Shown in pieces: positions 49,879 through 59,446 of a stretch of 64,000 nucleotides of DNA. The notes beneath the pieces were generated by a model. That model made no database searches, was not told the DNA's origin, and saw nothing but the letters and a program-made list of their open reading frames with translations. The stretch comes from Acinetobacter oleivorans DR1 (GTDB lineage Bacteria; Pseudomonadota; Gammaproteobacteria; Pseudomonadales; Moraxellaceae). The translations under genes and the position numbers were made by a program. The DNA lies in contig NC_014259.1 of NCBI RefSeq assembly GCF_000196795.1, positions 1,674,001-1,738,000 of the forward strand, read 5' to 3'. Every line of letters begins with the position of its first letter. Within the stretch, counting starts at the first letter, position 1.

Positions 49879-51057
49879 ATGAAATTTTGCCAAATATCGG
49901 CTGCTTTCTTATCAATGGCCGCCGTCAATCTAGTCTATGCAGCACCTGCTACAACAAATTCTGTACCAACTTCTTTGGAAGCTAAAGGAATTATTAAAAA
50001 CCAATATATTGTTATTCTCAATAAGGATGTTGGTCCTTCTAATGATTTTGCACAAAGTATTGCTAAACAACATGGGGGAAAGATATTACAGACTTATGAT
50101 ACTGTACTTAAGGGATTTGCAATTTATTTACCCGATGTTGCGGGTAGTGCTTTTGTTGAAGCCATGAAAAAAAATCCTAAAGTTCTTTCAGTAGAAAATG
50201 ACACAGTCATGAAAATTGATGTAACTACACAAAGCAATCCAGATTGGGGTTTAGATCGTATTGATCAGAAAACCTTACCTTTAAATTCAGCTTATTCATA
50301 TTTACAAACAGGCTCGGGCACAACAGCTTATATTGTTGATACCGGAATATTATCTACACATCAACAGTTCTCTGGACGAGTATTAAGTGGCTATACCGCG
50401 ATCTCTGATGGAAATGGTACAACGGATTGTAATGGGCATGGTACTCATGTAGCAGGAACGGTTGGTGGCAGTACTTATGGTGTTGCTAAGAACGTAAGTT
50501 TAGTACCAATACGAATTTTAGGATGTGATGGGTCTGGTGCTTCGAGTAACGTGATTGCGGGGTTAGATTGGATATTAAAAAATGGTAAAAAGCCAGCTGT
50601 GGTGAATATGTCTTTAGGCGGTGATGCGAACACATCCTTAGATAGCGCAGTAGAAAACTTATTTAATAACGGTTATGTGATGGTTGTCGCTGCAGGAAAT
50701 TCTAATGCAGATGCATGTAGTTCTTCTCCAGCAAGAGTGAGTAAAGCAATCACTGTCGCTGCTACAGATGATACTGATACACGAGCGAGTTATTCTAATT
50801 ATGGAAGCTGCGTTGATATTTTTGCGCCAGGAAGCCAGATCAATTCTTCATGGATTGGGAGTAATACCGCAACTAAAGTTTTAAATGGAACTTCAATGGC
50901 TACTCCACATGTTGTTGGTGTCGTAGCTGAAATGTTGCAAAGTACACCTACAGCAACACCTCAGATAATCTCAACTAATCTGTTAAATCAAGCAAGTAGT
51001 AATGTGGTAAAAAATCCTTCTGGTAGCCCAAATCGATTGTTATATAAATCACCTTAA
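49879..51057 (+). CDS. Secreted subtilisin-like serine protease (S8, proteinase K type)
   Basis: This is 392 residues. A signal peptide ends near residue 21 (VYAAPA), an I9 inhibitor prodomain covers about 38-115, and the S8 catalytic domain follows with Asp in AYIVDTGI, His in GHGTHVAGT, Asn in VAAGNSN and Ser in GTSMATPHV. All four key residues are present. A. baumannii has a related secreted protease, PKF, linked to serum resistance and reduced biofilm. A terminator follows at 51081. Confidence 0.9.
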   Translation: MKFCQISAAFLSMAAVNLVYAAPATTNSVPTSLEAKGIIKNQYIVILNKDVGPSNDFAQSIAKQHGGKILQTYDTVLKGFAIYLPDVAGSAFVEAMKKNPKVLSVENDTVMKIDVTTQSNPDWGLDRIDQKTLPLNSAYSYLQTGSGTTAYIVDTGILSTHQQFSGRVLSGYTAISDGNGTTDCNGHGTHVAGTVGGSTYGVAKNVSLVPIRILGCDGSGASSNVIAGLDWILKNGKKPAVVNMSLGGDANTSLDSAVENLFNNGYVMVVAAGNSNADACSSSPARVSKAITVAATDDTDTRASYSNYGSCVDIFAPGSQINSSWIGSNTATKVLNGTSMATPHVVGVVAEMLQSTPTATPQIISTNLLNQASSNVVKNPSGSPNRLLYKSP

Positions 51058-51080
51058 TAAGAAGTATGTCTTGAAATTGG

Positions 51081-51105
51081 AAAAGGTCCCGAAGGACCTT
51101 TTTTA
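51081..51105. terminator. Bidirectional terminator
   Basis: AAAAGGTCC (51081-51089), CGAA loop, GGACCTTTT (51094-51102) then T. It lies between the protease gene and the convergent SulP gene. Confidence 0.85.
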
Positions 51106-52557
51106 GATTTTTGCATGAGTACCATATTTATCAATCATGATTGAACTGGCTTCATTTAAACCGCGGACCGTTACCTGAATACCGTTCTTTTGAAATTTAT
51201 TTACTACTGAATCTAGCATGGCAACTGAAGTCACATCCCAAATATGAGAGTGAGTAAGATCAATAATGACTTCTTTAATTTCTTCTTTAAAGTTAAAGCT
51301 TTGCATAAATTTTTCAGATGAACTGAAAAATATTTGACCTCTTAATTCATATAGACGAGCTCGATTCTCGAATGAAGTTTCTATACGAATATCATTTTCA
51401 AGTTTATTTGCTAAGAAAAGTGCTGAAAGTAATACACCAGTTAACACACCTAGCGCTAAATTATGGGTAGCAACTACTACAATAACGGTAGCGATCATAA
51501 CGACATTACTACTTTTAGGATTATTTTTAAATTGAGTCAGAGAGTTCCATTCAAAAGTACTGATCGATACCATAATCATGACCGCAACCAGAGCAGCCAT
51601 GGGAATCACTTTTAACCAACCACTTAAAAATACAACTAAAATAAGTAAGAATATGCCTGCGCAGAAAGTGGATAAACGTGTGCGACCACCCGATTTTACA
51701 TTAATCATTGATTGACCAATCATGGCACAACCTGCCATGCCGCCCATAAAACCTGAAGCAATATTTGCGATACCTTGACCTTTACATTCTTGAAATTTAT
51801 CACTAGATGTATCTGTCATTTCATCAACGATTGTTGCAGTCATCATCGATTCAAGTAAGCCAACCGCGGCAAGGGCTAACGAGTATGGAAGAATAATAAG
51901 GAGTGTTTCTAAATTAAAAGGAATATTCGGAATTAGAAATATAGGTAACGTATCTGGTAATGATCCCATATCACCCACTGTTCGAACGTCAAAACCTAAA
52001 AAAATAGCGAGTAATGTGACCACTACAATACAAATAAGAGGTGAGGGAAAGAACTTTCCAATTTTTGGAATATAGGGGAATAGATAAATAATTCCTAAGC
52101 CGATTGCTACTAATAAGTAGACATGCCACGTCACATTTACCAATTCTGGTAATTGAGCCATAAAGATAAGTATGGCGAGAGCATTCACGAATCCAATAAC
52201 CACCGATTTAGAAACAAAACGCATGAGTTTGGCGAGTTTGAAATATCCTGCCAAAATCTGTATGACGCCAGTTAATACTGTTGCTGCAAATAAGTATTGA
52301 AGCCCATGGTCCTTTACGAGCGTTGTCATAACCAAAGCCATTGCGCCTGTAGCCGCCGAAATCATAGCGGGACGACCACCTACGAAAGAAATAATAACGG
52401 CAATACAAAAGGATGCATATAAACCGACTTTGGGATCCACACCCGCAATAATTGAAAATGCAATTGCTTCTGGAATTAAAGCAAGACCCACAACAAGACC
52501 AGAAAGAATATCTGCGCCGACATTAGAGAACCATTGTTCTCGGACATTCGATAACAT
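51103..52557 (-). CDS. SulP-family anion transporter with STAS domain
   Basis: This is 484 residues from ATG 52557; the longer frame adds 25 residues with no family sequence. About ten to twelve membrane helices include the typical LVVGLALIPEAIAFSI and GGMAGCAMIGQSMINVKSGG segments. The C-terminal 110 residues are a STAS domain (VIIDLTHSHIWDVTSVAMLD). Family members carry sulfate, bicarbonate or other anions; the substrate is not told by sequence. The start lacks a strong ribosome site. Confidence 0.88.
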   Translation of the reverse strand: MLSNVREQWFSNVGADILSGLVVGLALIPEAIAFSIIAGVDPKVGLYASFCIAVIISFVGGRPAMISAATGAMALVMTTLVKDHGLQYLFAATVLTGVIQILAGYFKLAKLMRFVSKSVVIGFVNALAILIFMAQLPELVNVTWHVYLLVAIGLGIIYLFPYIPKIGKFFPSPLICIVVVTLLAIFLGFDVRTVGDMGSLPDTLPIFLIPNIPFNLETLLIILPYSLALAAVGLLESMMTATIVDEMTDTSSDKFQECKGQGIANIASGFMGGMAGCAMIGQSMINVKSGGRTRLSTFCAGIFLLILVVFLSGWLKVIPMAALVAVMIMVSISTFEWNSLTQFKNNPKSSNVVMIATVIVVVATHNLALGVLTGVLLSALFLANKLENDIRIETSFENRARLYELRGQIFFSSSEKFMQSFNFKEEIKEVIIDLTHSHIWDVTSVAMLDSVVNKFQKNGIQVTVRGLNEASSIMIDKYGTHAKI

Positions 52558-52781
52558 GAGAAATAGCCTAAGTTCTAAATTTTGAAAGGCTAGTGATGTG
52601 ATATACCAACACAAGCGACTACACCACATCACTAAACAGTGATGAGTTATTTACAATGAATAAGGGTAAATAAACTTAAGGTGGCGTAAGTGTCATAGGT
52701 ATAAAGATTTGAGGCATCTAAAAGTGCCCGAAGAATAGCATAAGTTTTTAAGGCTGACTAACCTAAGTCGACTAAACCAAT

Positions 52782-53414
52782 TTAATCATAATTCTTCATT
52801 TCAGCTTTCGGCATTGAGGTAAATTCATTCGCAGGCATATCTAAGAAAAAATCTTTTGCTTCAGAATGAGTGCAGTTGAGCCAATCATTTCTAAGATCAT
52901 CTGGTATTACAATAACTGAGCGTTTTTCATCATCTGGTTTATGAAATTGTTTCATAAAAGGGTGATGATCAGCATTGATTGTTAATAGCGACATTGATCT
53001 AACTTTCTGTTCATCAATAAGTGTTTCTTCAAAGATCGCAGCCAGTGTAAAAGGTTGCTCATCTTGCCGGAAAATACCATACCAATGCGCTTTTCCATTG
53101 ATATATTTAGGTTCATAAATGGCTTCAACAGGAATAAGCGCAAATTGGTCATTTAACCAAGCATGTTTAAAAGAGCGCTTTTGTTGTACTGTCTCTGTTC
53201 TGGCATTATACGTTGCGTATTTGAAAGCAATTTCTTTGGCATAAGGGGGAAGCATTCCAAATTTAGCTTTTCTCCACTCAAGCTCATTTTCATTCGATAA
53301 AATGAGTGGGCAATCATCACTTGGAAAAATATCCATCTTATATTCAAAAGTGGGTTCAAATAAGTTTAATTGATTGGCATGTGTTTTCTTAATAGGTTTA
53401 AAGTTTGCACACAT
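52782..53414 (-). CDS. SRAP/HMCES-type protein, core-genome copy
   Basis: This is 210 residues. Cys2 (MCANFKP), TYNARTETV and HKPDDEKRS identify the SRAP family, which shields abasic sites in single-stranded DNA by a covalent thiazolidine link. It is homologous over its length to the gene at 42420. The core copy has an extra lysine-rich tail. No SOS palindrome was recognised upstream. Confidence 0.88.
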   Translation of the reverse strand: MCANFKPIKKTHANQLNLFEPTFEYKMDIFPSDDCPLILSNENELEWRKAKFGMLPPYAKEIAFKYATYNARTETVQQKRSFKHAWLNDQFALIPVEAIYEPKYINGKAHWYGIFRQDEQPFTLAAIFEETLIDEQKVRSMSLLTINADHHPFMKQFHKPDDEKRSVIVIPDDLRNDWLNCTHSEAKDFFLDMPANEFTSMPKAEMKNYD

Positions 53415-53807
53415 AAGACACCTTCATTGCAAAAATAGCTCTCAATTACAGCTTCTAACTTTTAATCTTTAGTGATGTATATTTTTATAATTAGAATTGT
53501 CTCTTTGAGTATTAATTTTTAACTATCAATTACTTCGTTAATAAATATTTATTTAAATAATGGCCATTTCAAAAAAGTTTCAGATATAAAATGAATTGAA
53601 TAGATAAATCGTATAGTTAAGTTGCTCATCTTAAAGAGAGTTTATTCAGTTTTAATAGCTACTTTTATGCAACAGAGCCTTTCAGAAATTTAGATTTTAA
53701 TAGATTCGTTATTCATCATAATACAAATCATATAGAGAACTTTTACAAACCCTTTATTAGAGGTTTAAAAATTCTCGGAAAATTTTGACAATTTATAAGG
53801 TGGACAC
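53415..53807. other. 393-bp gap between SRAP and gdhB genes
   Basis: No gene recognised. Promoters for both flanking genes must lie here. An AAGGTGG ribosome site precedes gdhB at 53808. AT-rich. Confidence 0.5.
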
Positions 53808-55247
53808 ATGAATAAACATTTATTGGCTAAAATTGCTTTATTAGGCGCTGCTCAGCTAGTTACACTCTCAGCATTTGCTGATATTCCTCTAACTCCATCT
53901 CAATTTGCTAAAGCGAAATCAGAAAACTTTGACAAGAAAGTTATTCTATCTAATTTAAATAAGCCACATGCTTTGTTGTGGGGACCTGATAATCAAATTT
54001 GGTTAACAGAGCGCGCAACAGGTAAGATTCTAAGAGTGAATCCGGAGTCGGGCAGTGTAAAAACAGTTTTTCAGGTGCCTGAGATTGTAAATGATGCTGA
54101 TGGACAAAATGGTTTATTAGGCTTTGCTTTCCATCCTGATTTTAAAAATAATCCTTATATCTACATTTCGGGTACATTTAAAAATCCGAAATCTACAGAT
54201 AAAGAACTACCGAATCAAACGATTATTCGTCGATATACCTATAACAAGTCAACTGATACTCTTGAGAAGCCAGTCGATTTATTAGCAGGATTACCTTCAT
54301 CAAAAGACCATCAATCCGGTCGTCTTGTCATTGGTCCAGACCAAAAGATTTACTATACGATTGGTGATCAAGGGCGTAACCAGCTTGCTTATTTATTCTT
54401 GCCAAATCAAGCACAACATACGCCGACTCAACAAGAAGTGAGTAGCAAAGACTATCATACCTATATGGGTAAAGTACTACGCTTAAATCTTGATGGAAGT
54501 ATTCCAAAAGATAATCCAAGTTTTAACGGGGTGGTTAGCCATATTTATACGCTCGGACACCGTAATCCGCAGGGCTTAGCATTTACTCCAAATGGTAAAT
54601 TGTTGCAATCTGAACAAGGTCCAAACTCTGATGATGAAATTAACCTCATAGTTAAGGGTGGTAACTATGGTTGGCCAAATGTAGCGGGTTATAAAGATGA
54701 CAGCGGCTATGCCTATGCAAATTATTCGGCAGCAACCAATAAGTCACAAATTAAAGATTTAGGGCAAAACGGAGTAAAAGTAGCGGCAGGTGTACCTGTG
54801 ACGAAAGAGTCTGAATGGACTGGTAAAAACTTTGTATCACCGTTAAAAACTTTATATACCGTGCAGGATAGCTATAACTATAATGATCCAACTTGTGGGG
54901 ATATGACCTACATTTGCTGGCCAACCGTTGCGCCGTCATCTGCTTATGTCTATAAGGGCGGCAAAAAAGCAATTGCTGGTTGGGAAAATACATTATTGGT
55001 TCCATCTTTAAAACGTGGTGTTATTTTCCGTATTAAGTTAGATCCAACGTATAGTGCGACTTATGATGATGCGGTACCAATGTTTAAAAGCAACAACCGT
55101 TATCGTGACGTGATTGCAAGTCCAGATGGAAATGTTTTATACGTGTTGACTGATACAGCCGGAAATGTCCAAAAAGATGATGGCTCTGTAACGAACACAT
55201 TAGAAAACCCTGGGTCTCTGATTAAATTTACATATAAAGCTCAGTAA
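53808..55247 (+). CDS. gdhB: Soluble PQQ-dependent glucose dehydrogenase
   Basis: This is 479 residues. The 24-residue signal peptide ends SAFA, and the mature start DIPLTPSQFAKAK matches the well-studied Acinetobacter enzyme. The six-bladed beta-propeller oxidises glucose and other sugars in the periplasm with PQQ and calcium. The catalytic His lies in SSKDHQSGRLVIG (precursor residue about 168; mature 144), followed by calcium-site GDQGRN. Full length. It is followed by a strong terminator. The sequence places the host in the A. calcoaceticus-baumannii group. Confidence 0.95.
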   Translation: MNKHLLAKIALLGAAQLVTLSAFADIPLTPSQFAKAKSENFDKKVILSNLNKPHALLWGPDNQIWLTERATGKILRVNPESGSVKTVFQVPEIVNDADGQNGLLGFAFHPDFKNNPYIYISGTFKNPKSTDKELPNQTIIRRYTYNKSTDTLEKPVDLLAGLPSSKDHQSGRLVIGPDQKIYYTIGDQGRNQLAYLFLPNQAQHTPTQQEVSSKDYHTYMGKVLRLNLDGSIPKDNPSFNGVVSHIYTLGHRNPQGLAFTPNGKLLQSEQGPNSDDEINLIVKGGNYGWPNVAGYKDDSGYAYANYSAATNKSQIKDLGQNGVKVAAGVPVTKESEWTGKNFVSPLKTLYTVQDSYNYNDPTCGDMTYICWPTVAPSSAYVYKGGKKAIAGWENTLLVPSLKRGVIFRIKLDPTYSATYDDAVPMFKSNNRYRDVIASPDGNVLYVLTDTAGNVQKDDGSVTNTLENPGSLIKFTYKAQ

Positions 55248-55260
55248 CACAGGCCATTAA

Positions 55261-55291
55261 AAAACCGATCTACATAAGATCGGTTTTTTTA
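55261..55291. terminator. Bidirectional terminator after gdhB
   Basis: AAAACCGATC (55261-55270) and GATCGGTTTT (55278-55287) form a 10-bp stem with 7-base loop and T-run, shared with the convergent UspA gene. Confidence 0.88.
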
Positions 55292-55303
55292 GCTTAAGAA
55301 AAA

Positions 55304-55747
55304 TTATTCAGTTACGACTAATACCGGTAAATGAATTTCTCCTAAAAGAGCTTGAGTCACACTTCCTAAGAAGAACTTTTTAAACCCTTTTCGACCATGA
55401 GAACCAATCACTAATAGGTCAGCTTTGAGTTCAGTAGCGGCTTTAATAATTTCTGTGTGAATTGTTTGACCCTCAACAATTTTTGTTTCAACAGAAATTC
55501 CATGTTGGCTAAATTGTTCTTTCGCTTGGTCTAAAATACCCTGAATAGATGCTCTAGCTTTATTAAAGTAATCCTGTGCTAATTCTGTACTATCAATGAA
55601 TTCTACAGAAATAAAAGGATCTATAGTAAGCGCATATACTAGAGTCACTTTACTACCAAAGGCCTTAGCAAGTGCTGCTGCATGATTGACAGCAATGAGT
55701 GAAGTAGGAGAACCATCGACTGGAACCAAGATATGGTGATAACTCAT
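55304..55747 (-). CDS. Universal stress protein, UspA family
   Basis: This is 147 residues from ATG 55747, preceded by AAGGAG; the longer frame adds 15 unrelated residues. MSYHHILVPVDGSPTS opens the fold and the ATP-binding loop GSHGRKGFKKFFLGSVTQ is intact, so it is an ATP-binding type UspA. Expressed in stress or stationary phase in other bacteria; role here unknown. Confidence 0.92.
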   Translation of the reverse strand: MSYHHILVPVDGSPTSLIAVNHAAALAKAFGSKVTLVYALTIDPFISVEFIDSTELAQDYFNKARASIQGILDQAKEQFSQHGISVETKIVEGQTIHTEIIKAATELKADLLVIGSHGRKGFKKFFLGSVTQALLGEIHLPVLVVTE

Positions 55748-55887
55748 ATATTGCTCCTTATTGTCCTGTGACAATGTATGGTGCCAAAACACCGATTTAT
55801 TATCTTTATGCTTATATTATGAACAATTTTTGAAAGATTATTGTTTATTTTTAGTATGGAGAAAGATGAGAGATTTTATTATAAATT

Positions 55888-57984
55888 TTATCTTAAAGCA
55901 TGATAATGACTTTCTAAGTAAGGTTGATTCTGCTTAAGTATTGAAATGACTTGATTGGCATCTATAGCAGATTCAAACAAGAATCCTTGGCCTATACTAT
56001 ATCCAAATTGTCGAAGTAGTTCTTCTTGTTCAGGGGTTTCAATTCCTTCTGCAATAAGCCCCAGTGATAAATTTGGAGCGAGTAATCCAATTGCTTGAAC
56101 AATCGCATAAATTGATGGGTCATGTTGCATCTTTTGTATAAAACTACAGTCTACTTTTAAACTGTCAATTGGATAGTCACGAATATGGGTAAGCGATGAG
56201 AAACCTGTACCAAAGTCATCTAAAGCAATATGTACGCCATGTTGTTTTAATTTATTAAGTGCACGGATCACATACTCTGAACCTCGATCACCCAACATAT
56301 GTTCAGTGACTTCTACTTCAATATAATGTGTTGGAATTTGAAATTGATTGATCTTTTTCAAAAGCCGTTCAGCATAGTTGTCTCTTAAAAACTCAACAGG
56401 CGCGGCATTGAGCGAAACAGGAAGAGGCTTAATGCCAAGATCTATCCATTTTGCGATATCACGTAAAACTTGATGTTGCATCGTTTCACCGATTTTACTC
56501 GCTAAATTATAATCTTTAAAAGCCTCTGCAATTTGAGAAGGATAGCCTCTTTGAGCGGAAGTTGTATGCCATCGCAATAAAGCTTCAAAACCTACAACAC
56601 GATGAGTTTTTAAATCTACTTTAGGTTGATAGTAGGGCTGGATGGTATGATGACGAATAAGCTGACGTGCTAAATTAAGCTGAGAAGCGACTGTTTCGGT
56701 CATTTGCATCATGCATGGGTCATACATGCGAATACCACCACGACCACGTGCTTTTAAATCATGCAATGCCATATCTGCACAACTGAGTAAACCTGATTGG
56801 TCGACGGCATCTTGAGGATAAATCGCACAGCCAATACTCATACCACCATTTAGAACATTGCCTAAATAGGTAATAGGTTGATTTAGCTGCTGAAGTAAGA
56901 TCGCTGCTAGGTCACGCACATCACTTTCAGATTTAAGGTTATTAATAATAACCGCAAATTCATCTCCACCCAGTCTTGCGACAAAGCATCTTTCATCATC
57001 AACACAATGACTAAACCGTTTGGATAAAACTTTTAAAAGATGGTCGCCTGCGCTATGCCCTAATGTGTCATTAATATGCTTAAAATGATCAAGGTCAATT
57101 AATAGTAAACCCACACTTGTTTGGCTGTCTTTTGAATATGCGAGGGTCCGTTTAAGCTGAAATTTAAATGAACGCCGATTACATAATCCGGTCAGCTCAT
57201 CTCTTTCACTCATATTTCTAAGTTGATTTTCTGTCAGATGCTGTTGAGTGACGTTACGGGATACACACAGTATCTGTATGATTTCACCATTTTCCCGATG
57301 AATCGGGGTCAACATATTATCCCAATATTCAGGATCCTGATCTGGTAAACAACTCATTCCAGCGAATCTGGCAACTTTGCCTTGAAGGGCTTTTTTTAAA
57401 GCGACACGTCCACGCTTACGAATATGAGGTGGCAAAAGCTCAAGCCATTTCATCCCAAATTTTGTTTCATCAACAGGGACACCTAGAGCGAGGCATCCTG
57501 ATTTATTCATATGAGAAACTGTGCCGTCTACATTTAATACTTTAATGCAATCTACACTGATGTCTAACATTTGATTTTGTATTTCAATATTCTTTTGTAG
57601 GTTTTGTTGCTCTTGAATATCGTGATCAATATCTAAAAAGCTGACATACCATTCGCTGGCTAAAGAAGAGCCACGATATTTAGATGCTTGAATGGAAAGT
57701 TTGCACCATCTATATTGATTGCCACTTTGTAAAAGTCGGCATTTTAATTCTATTCTTTTTTGCAGGCGAATTGCTTCGAGCCATCTATTTTTGACTTCGT
57801 CTAAATCGACAGGAGATATAAAATCTAACCATTGCTGAGGTAATGGAGAAAAAGTATCCTGCCAATATTCTGTACACTCTACATTGCAATATAATATCAA
57901 GCCATTTTCATCACTGACCCAAGTCGGTAGTGGAATCTGCTCAACAATAAAATGCTTTTGGGTGTTGTTCGACATTGAAGTCAT
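55888..57984 (-). CDS. PAS-GGDEF-EAL cyclic-di-GMP protein
   Basis: This is 698 residues. Two PAS sensor domains lie at about 10-120 and 135-250 (TYTL-like WVSDENGLILYCN; DGTVSHMNKSGC), then a GGDEF domain with intact ARLGGDEFAVI near 335-345 and an EAL domain with FEALLRW near 460-470 and DDFGTGFSS near 595. Both enzymatic motifs look complete, so it may make or break cyclic-di-GMP, or use the GGDEF part as a regulator. No membrane segment. It stands alone. Confidence 0.93.
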   Translation of the reverse strand: MTSMSNNTQKHFIVEQIPLPTWVSDENGLILYCNVECTEYWQDTFSPLPQQWLDFISPVDLDEVKNRWLEAIRLQKRIELKCRLLQSGNQYRWCKLSIQASKYRGSSLASEWYVSFLDIDHDIQEQQNLQKNIEIQNQMLDISVDCIKVLNVDGTVSHMNKSGCLALGVPVDETKFGMKWLELLPPHIRKRGRVALKKALQGKVARFAGMSCLPDQDPEYWDNMLTPIHRENGEIIQILCVSRNVTQQHLTENQLRNMSERDELTGLCNRRSFKFQLKRTLAYSKDSQTSVGLLLIDLDHFKHINDTLGHSAGDHLLKVLSKRFSHCVDDERCFVARLGGDEFAVIINNLKSESDVRDLAAILLQQLNQPITYLGNVLNGGMSIGCAIYPQDAVDQSGLLSCADMALHDLKARGRGGIRMYDPCMMQMTETVASQLNLARQLIRHHTIQPYYQPKVDLKTHRVVGFEALLRWHTTSAQRGYPSQIAEAFKDYNLASKIGETMQHQVLRDIAKWIDLGIKPLPVSLNAAPVEFLRDNYAERLLKKINQFQIPTHYIEVEVTEHMLGDRGSEYVIRALNKLKQHGVHIALDDFGTGFSSLTHIRDYPIDSLKVDCSFIQKMQHDPSIYAIVQAIGLLAPNLSLGLIAEGIETPEQEELLRQFGYSIGQGFLFESAIDANQVISILKQNQPYLESHYHALR

Positions 57985-58585
57985 AACATGCCTAGAAAGA
58001 TTGTATGGGCGGGTAATCTAATTATTAGTCGTTATTGTAATCTTTCTGTAGTAATCAAAACAGTAATAAATAAATTTCAATTGTCTTTTTTTTGAACTAA
58101 AATTGAGATCTTAAATAAATTATATACTTAATATTTAATTTATGTTTTTGTTATTTATTAATTTTTATCTGTCTTAAGTTAAAAAAAGATTTATGCTTAT
58201 TTTTGTAAAAAACTTATTAAAACAGAAGCTTATATTTGTCTCTGCAGAACTATCTTAATAAAAGCCATGAAAATAAATTATAAAAATGAGAAGGATTAAA
58301 TTGCGAGGATTAAAATCTTAATAAGCCAAAATTTAACCACGATATATAAAGACGGGGAGGTTTTTAAAAGTCTGAATAAATACAATAACCACTATTAAGT
58401 TTACAAAAGTAATATAAAATAAAGGCTTATATTATCGTAAAATTCTTTTCATCAAGAAGGATATATATTTCCTTTTTGTGCATTTTATAGCCTACATTTT
58501 CCCCAAGATGTAGGTTTTTTTTATTCTTAATTTTTGACCTTATAATCTTTAAATATTAAAAATAAAAAAAAGCCAAATGGCTTTT
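57985..58585. other. 601-bp gap with sRNA-like terminator
   Basis: No protein gene recognised. A terminator-like stem at 58491-58522 has the loop/stem segment CCCCAAGATG seen also near 48712. A second, A/T-flanked AGCC/GGCT hairpin at 58565-58589 ends the gene at 58586. Confidence 0.5.
58491..58522 (+). ncRNA. Possible small RNA 3' end (terminator)
   Basis: CCTACAT (58491-58497) pairs with ATGTAGG (58508-58514), loop TTTCCCCAAG, then a run of eight T. No plus-strand gene precedes it within 500 nt. The shared CCCAAGATG with 48712-48720 suggests a related RNA. Confidence 0.4.
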
Positions 58586-58589
58586 TTAT
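58565..58589 (-). terminator. Terminator of the small basic-protein gene
   Basis: AGCC (58571-58574), AAAT loop, GGCT (58579-58582), flanked by long A- and T-runs that pair; the stop of the gene is within the hairpin's right flank. Confidence 0.6.
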
Positions 58590-58801
58590 ACAGTTTCAGG
58601 TTTTTTCAACTCTTGTTGAATATAGAGATTCATATAATATTGTTCAATATAATCATCAGCATAGTTGTTTGCTAAGGTTTTTGTTGCTACTCGTTCATGT
58701 TTAAAATAGCAGTTTGTTTCAAGGTCTTTTTCAAGTACCCACCATTGACGGTTAATACGACGCACTTGAAATTTGTCACTTTTGTATTTTCTTTTAGCCA
58801 T
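58586..58801 (-). CDS. Small basic protein of unknown function
   Basis: This is 71 residues from ATG 58801 (an upstream TTG at 58807 adds two residues). It opens MAKRKYKSDKFQVRRINRQW, strongly basic, then a helical part with YADDYIEQYYMNLYIQ. No family recognised. The basic N-terminus and aromatic helix may suggest a nucleic-acid-binding or membrane-surface role. It stands alone with its own terminator. Confidence 0.6.
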   Translation of the reverse strand: MAKRKYKSDKFQVRRINRQWWVLEKDLETNCYFKHERVATKTLANNYADDYIEQYYMNLYIQQELKKPETV

Positions 58802-58940
58802 TTTCAAAAATTTGCTATGCAGTTGTTGAAAGAGAATTTCTACTGGAGTTAAGGACTCAAGTCAACAGATGAGAAGTTAATTGCTTATTTTATGTGAGGT
58901 GTTGTTTCTATCAATACCCAGACGAGGCATTAAAATAGAA

Positions 58941-58960
58941 AAGCTCTCCTAGGAGAGCTT
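58941..58960 (-). terminator. Terminator of the MarR gene
   Basis: AAGCTCTC CTAG GAGAGCTT is a 20-base perfect palindrome (8-bp stem, 4-base loop). Read on the minus strand it is followed by TTCTATTTTA and lies 21 bases beyond the MarR stop. Confidence 0.65.
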
Positions 58961-58981
58961 AATAAGATGTCTATCCTATTT

Positions 58982-59446
58982 TTAACGAGAAAGATTCTTT
59001 AAAAGTAATTTTAAACTTTCCATCATTTTTTCTAATTGCAAAGGGGTGATACCTTCGAAAGATTGTTCGAGTACTACGCTGGTTAGGTCATTAATCTTAT
59101 TGATCATTTCAGTACCTTTGTCTGTAAGTACTACGCGGGTGATTCGACCATCGGTCTGACAAGAATAAGTCTCAACCAAACCTTCATCTTTTAAACGATA
59201 AACAATCTTGGTGGTTGTCGACATTTTTGAAATAATCATATCTGAAAGTTCAGAAACACTTGCATGGGGCTTACTACTTAAAGCCAACATAATGCGTCGA
59301 CGTGAGTTATCTAAACCATATTTTTTTAAAGCATTATCAATGTTTTGTACATATTGAGCATGTACTTGAGTAATCCAATAATATGGAAAATCTTCAAGAG
59401 TAAAAGATTCTGTTGTAGGTAAAAAACGCGCATACTTCTTTGTCAT
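58982..59446 (-). CDS. MarR-family regulator
   Basis: This is 154 residues. A dimerisation helix precedes a winged helix-turn-helix (about 55-115: HASVSELSDMIISKMSTTTK, then YSCQTDGRITRVVLTDKG in the wing). MarR proteins repress genes for drugs or aromatic compounds and release DNA on ligand binding. The target here is unknown; the large upstream gap of 760 bp does not identify a divergent partner. Confidence 0.9.
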   Translation of the reverse strand: MTKKYARFLPTTESFTLEDFPYYWITQVHAQYVQNIDNALKKYGLDNSRRRIMLALSSKPHASVSELSDMIISKMSTTTKIVYRLKDEGLVETYSCQTDGRITRVVLTDKGTEMINKINDLTSVVLEQSFEGITPLQLEKMMESLKLLLKNLSR

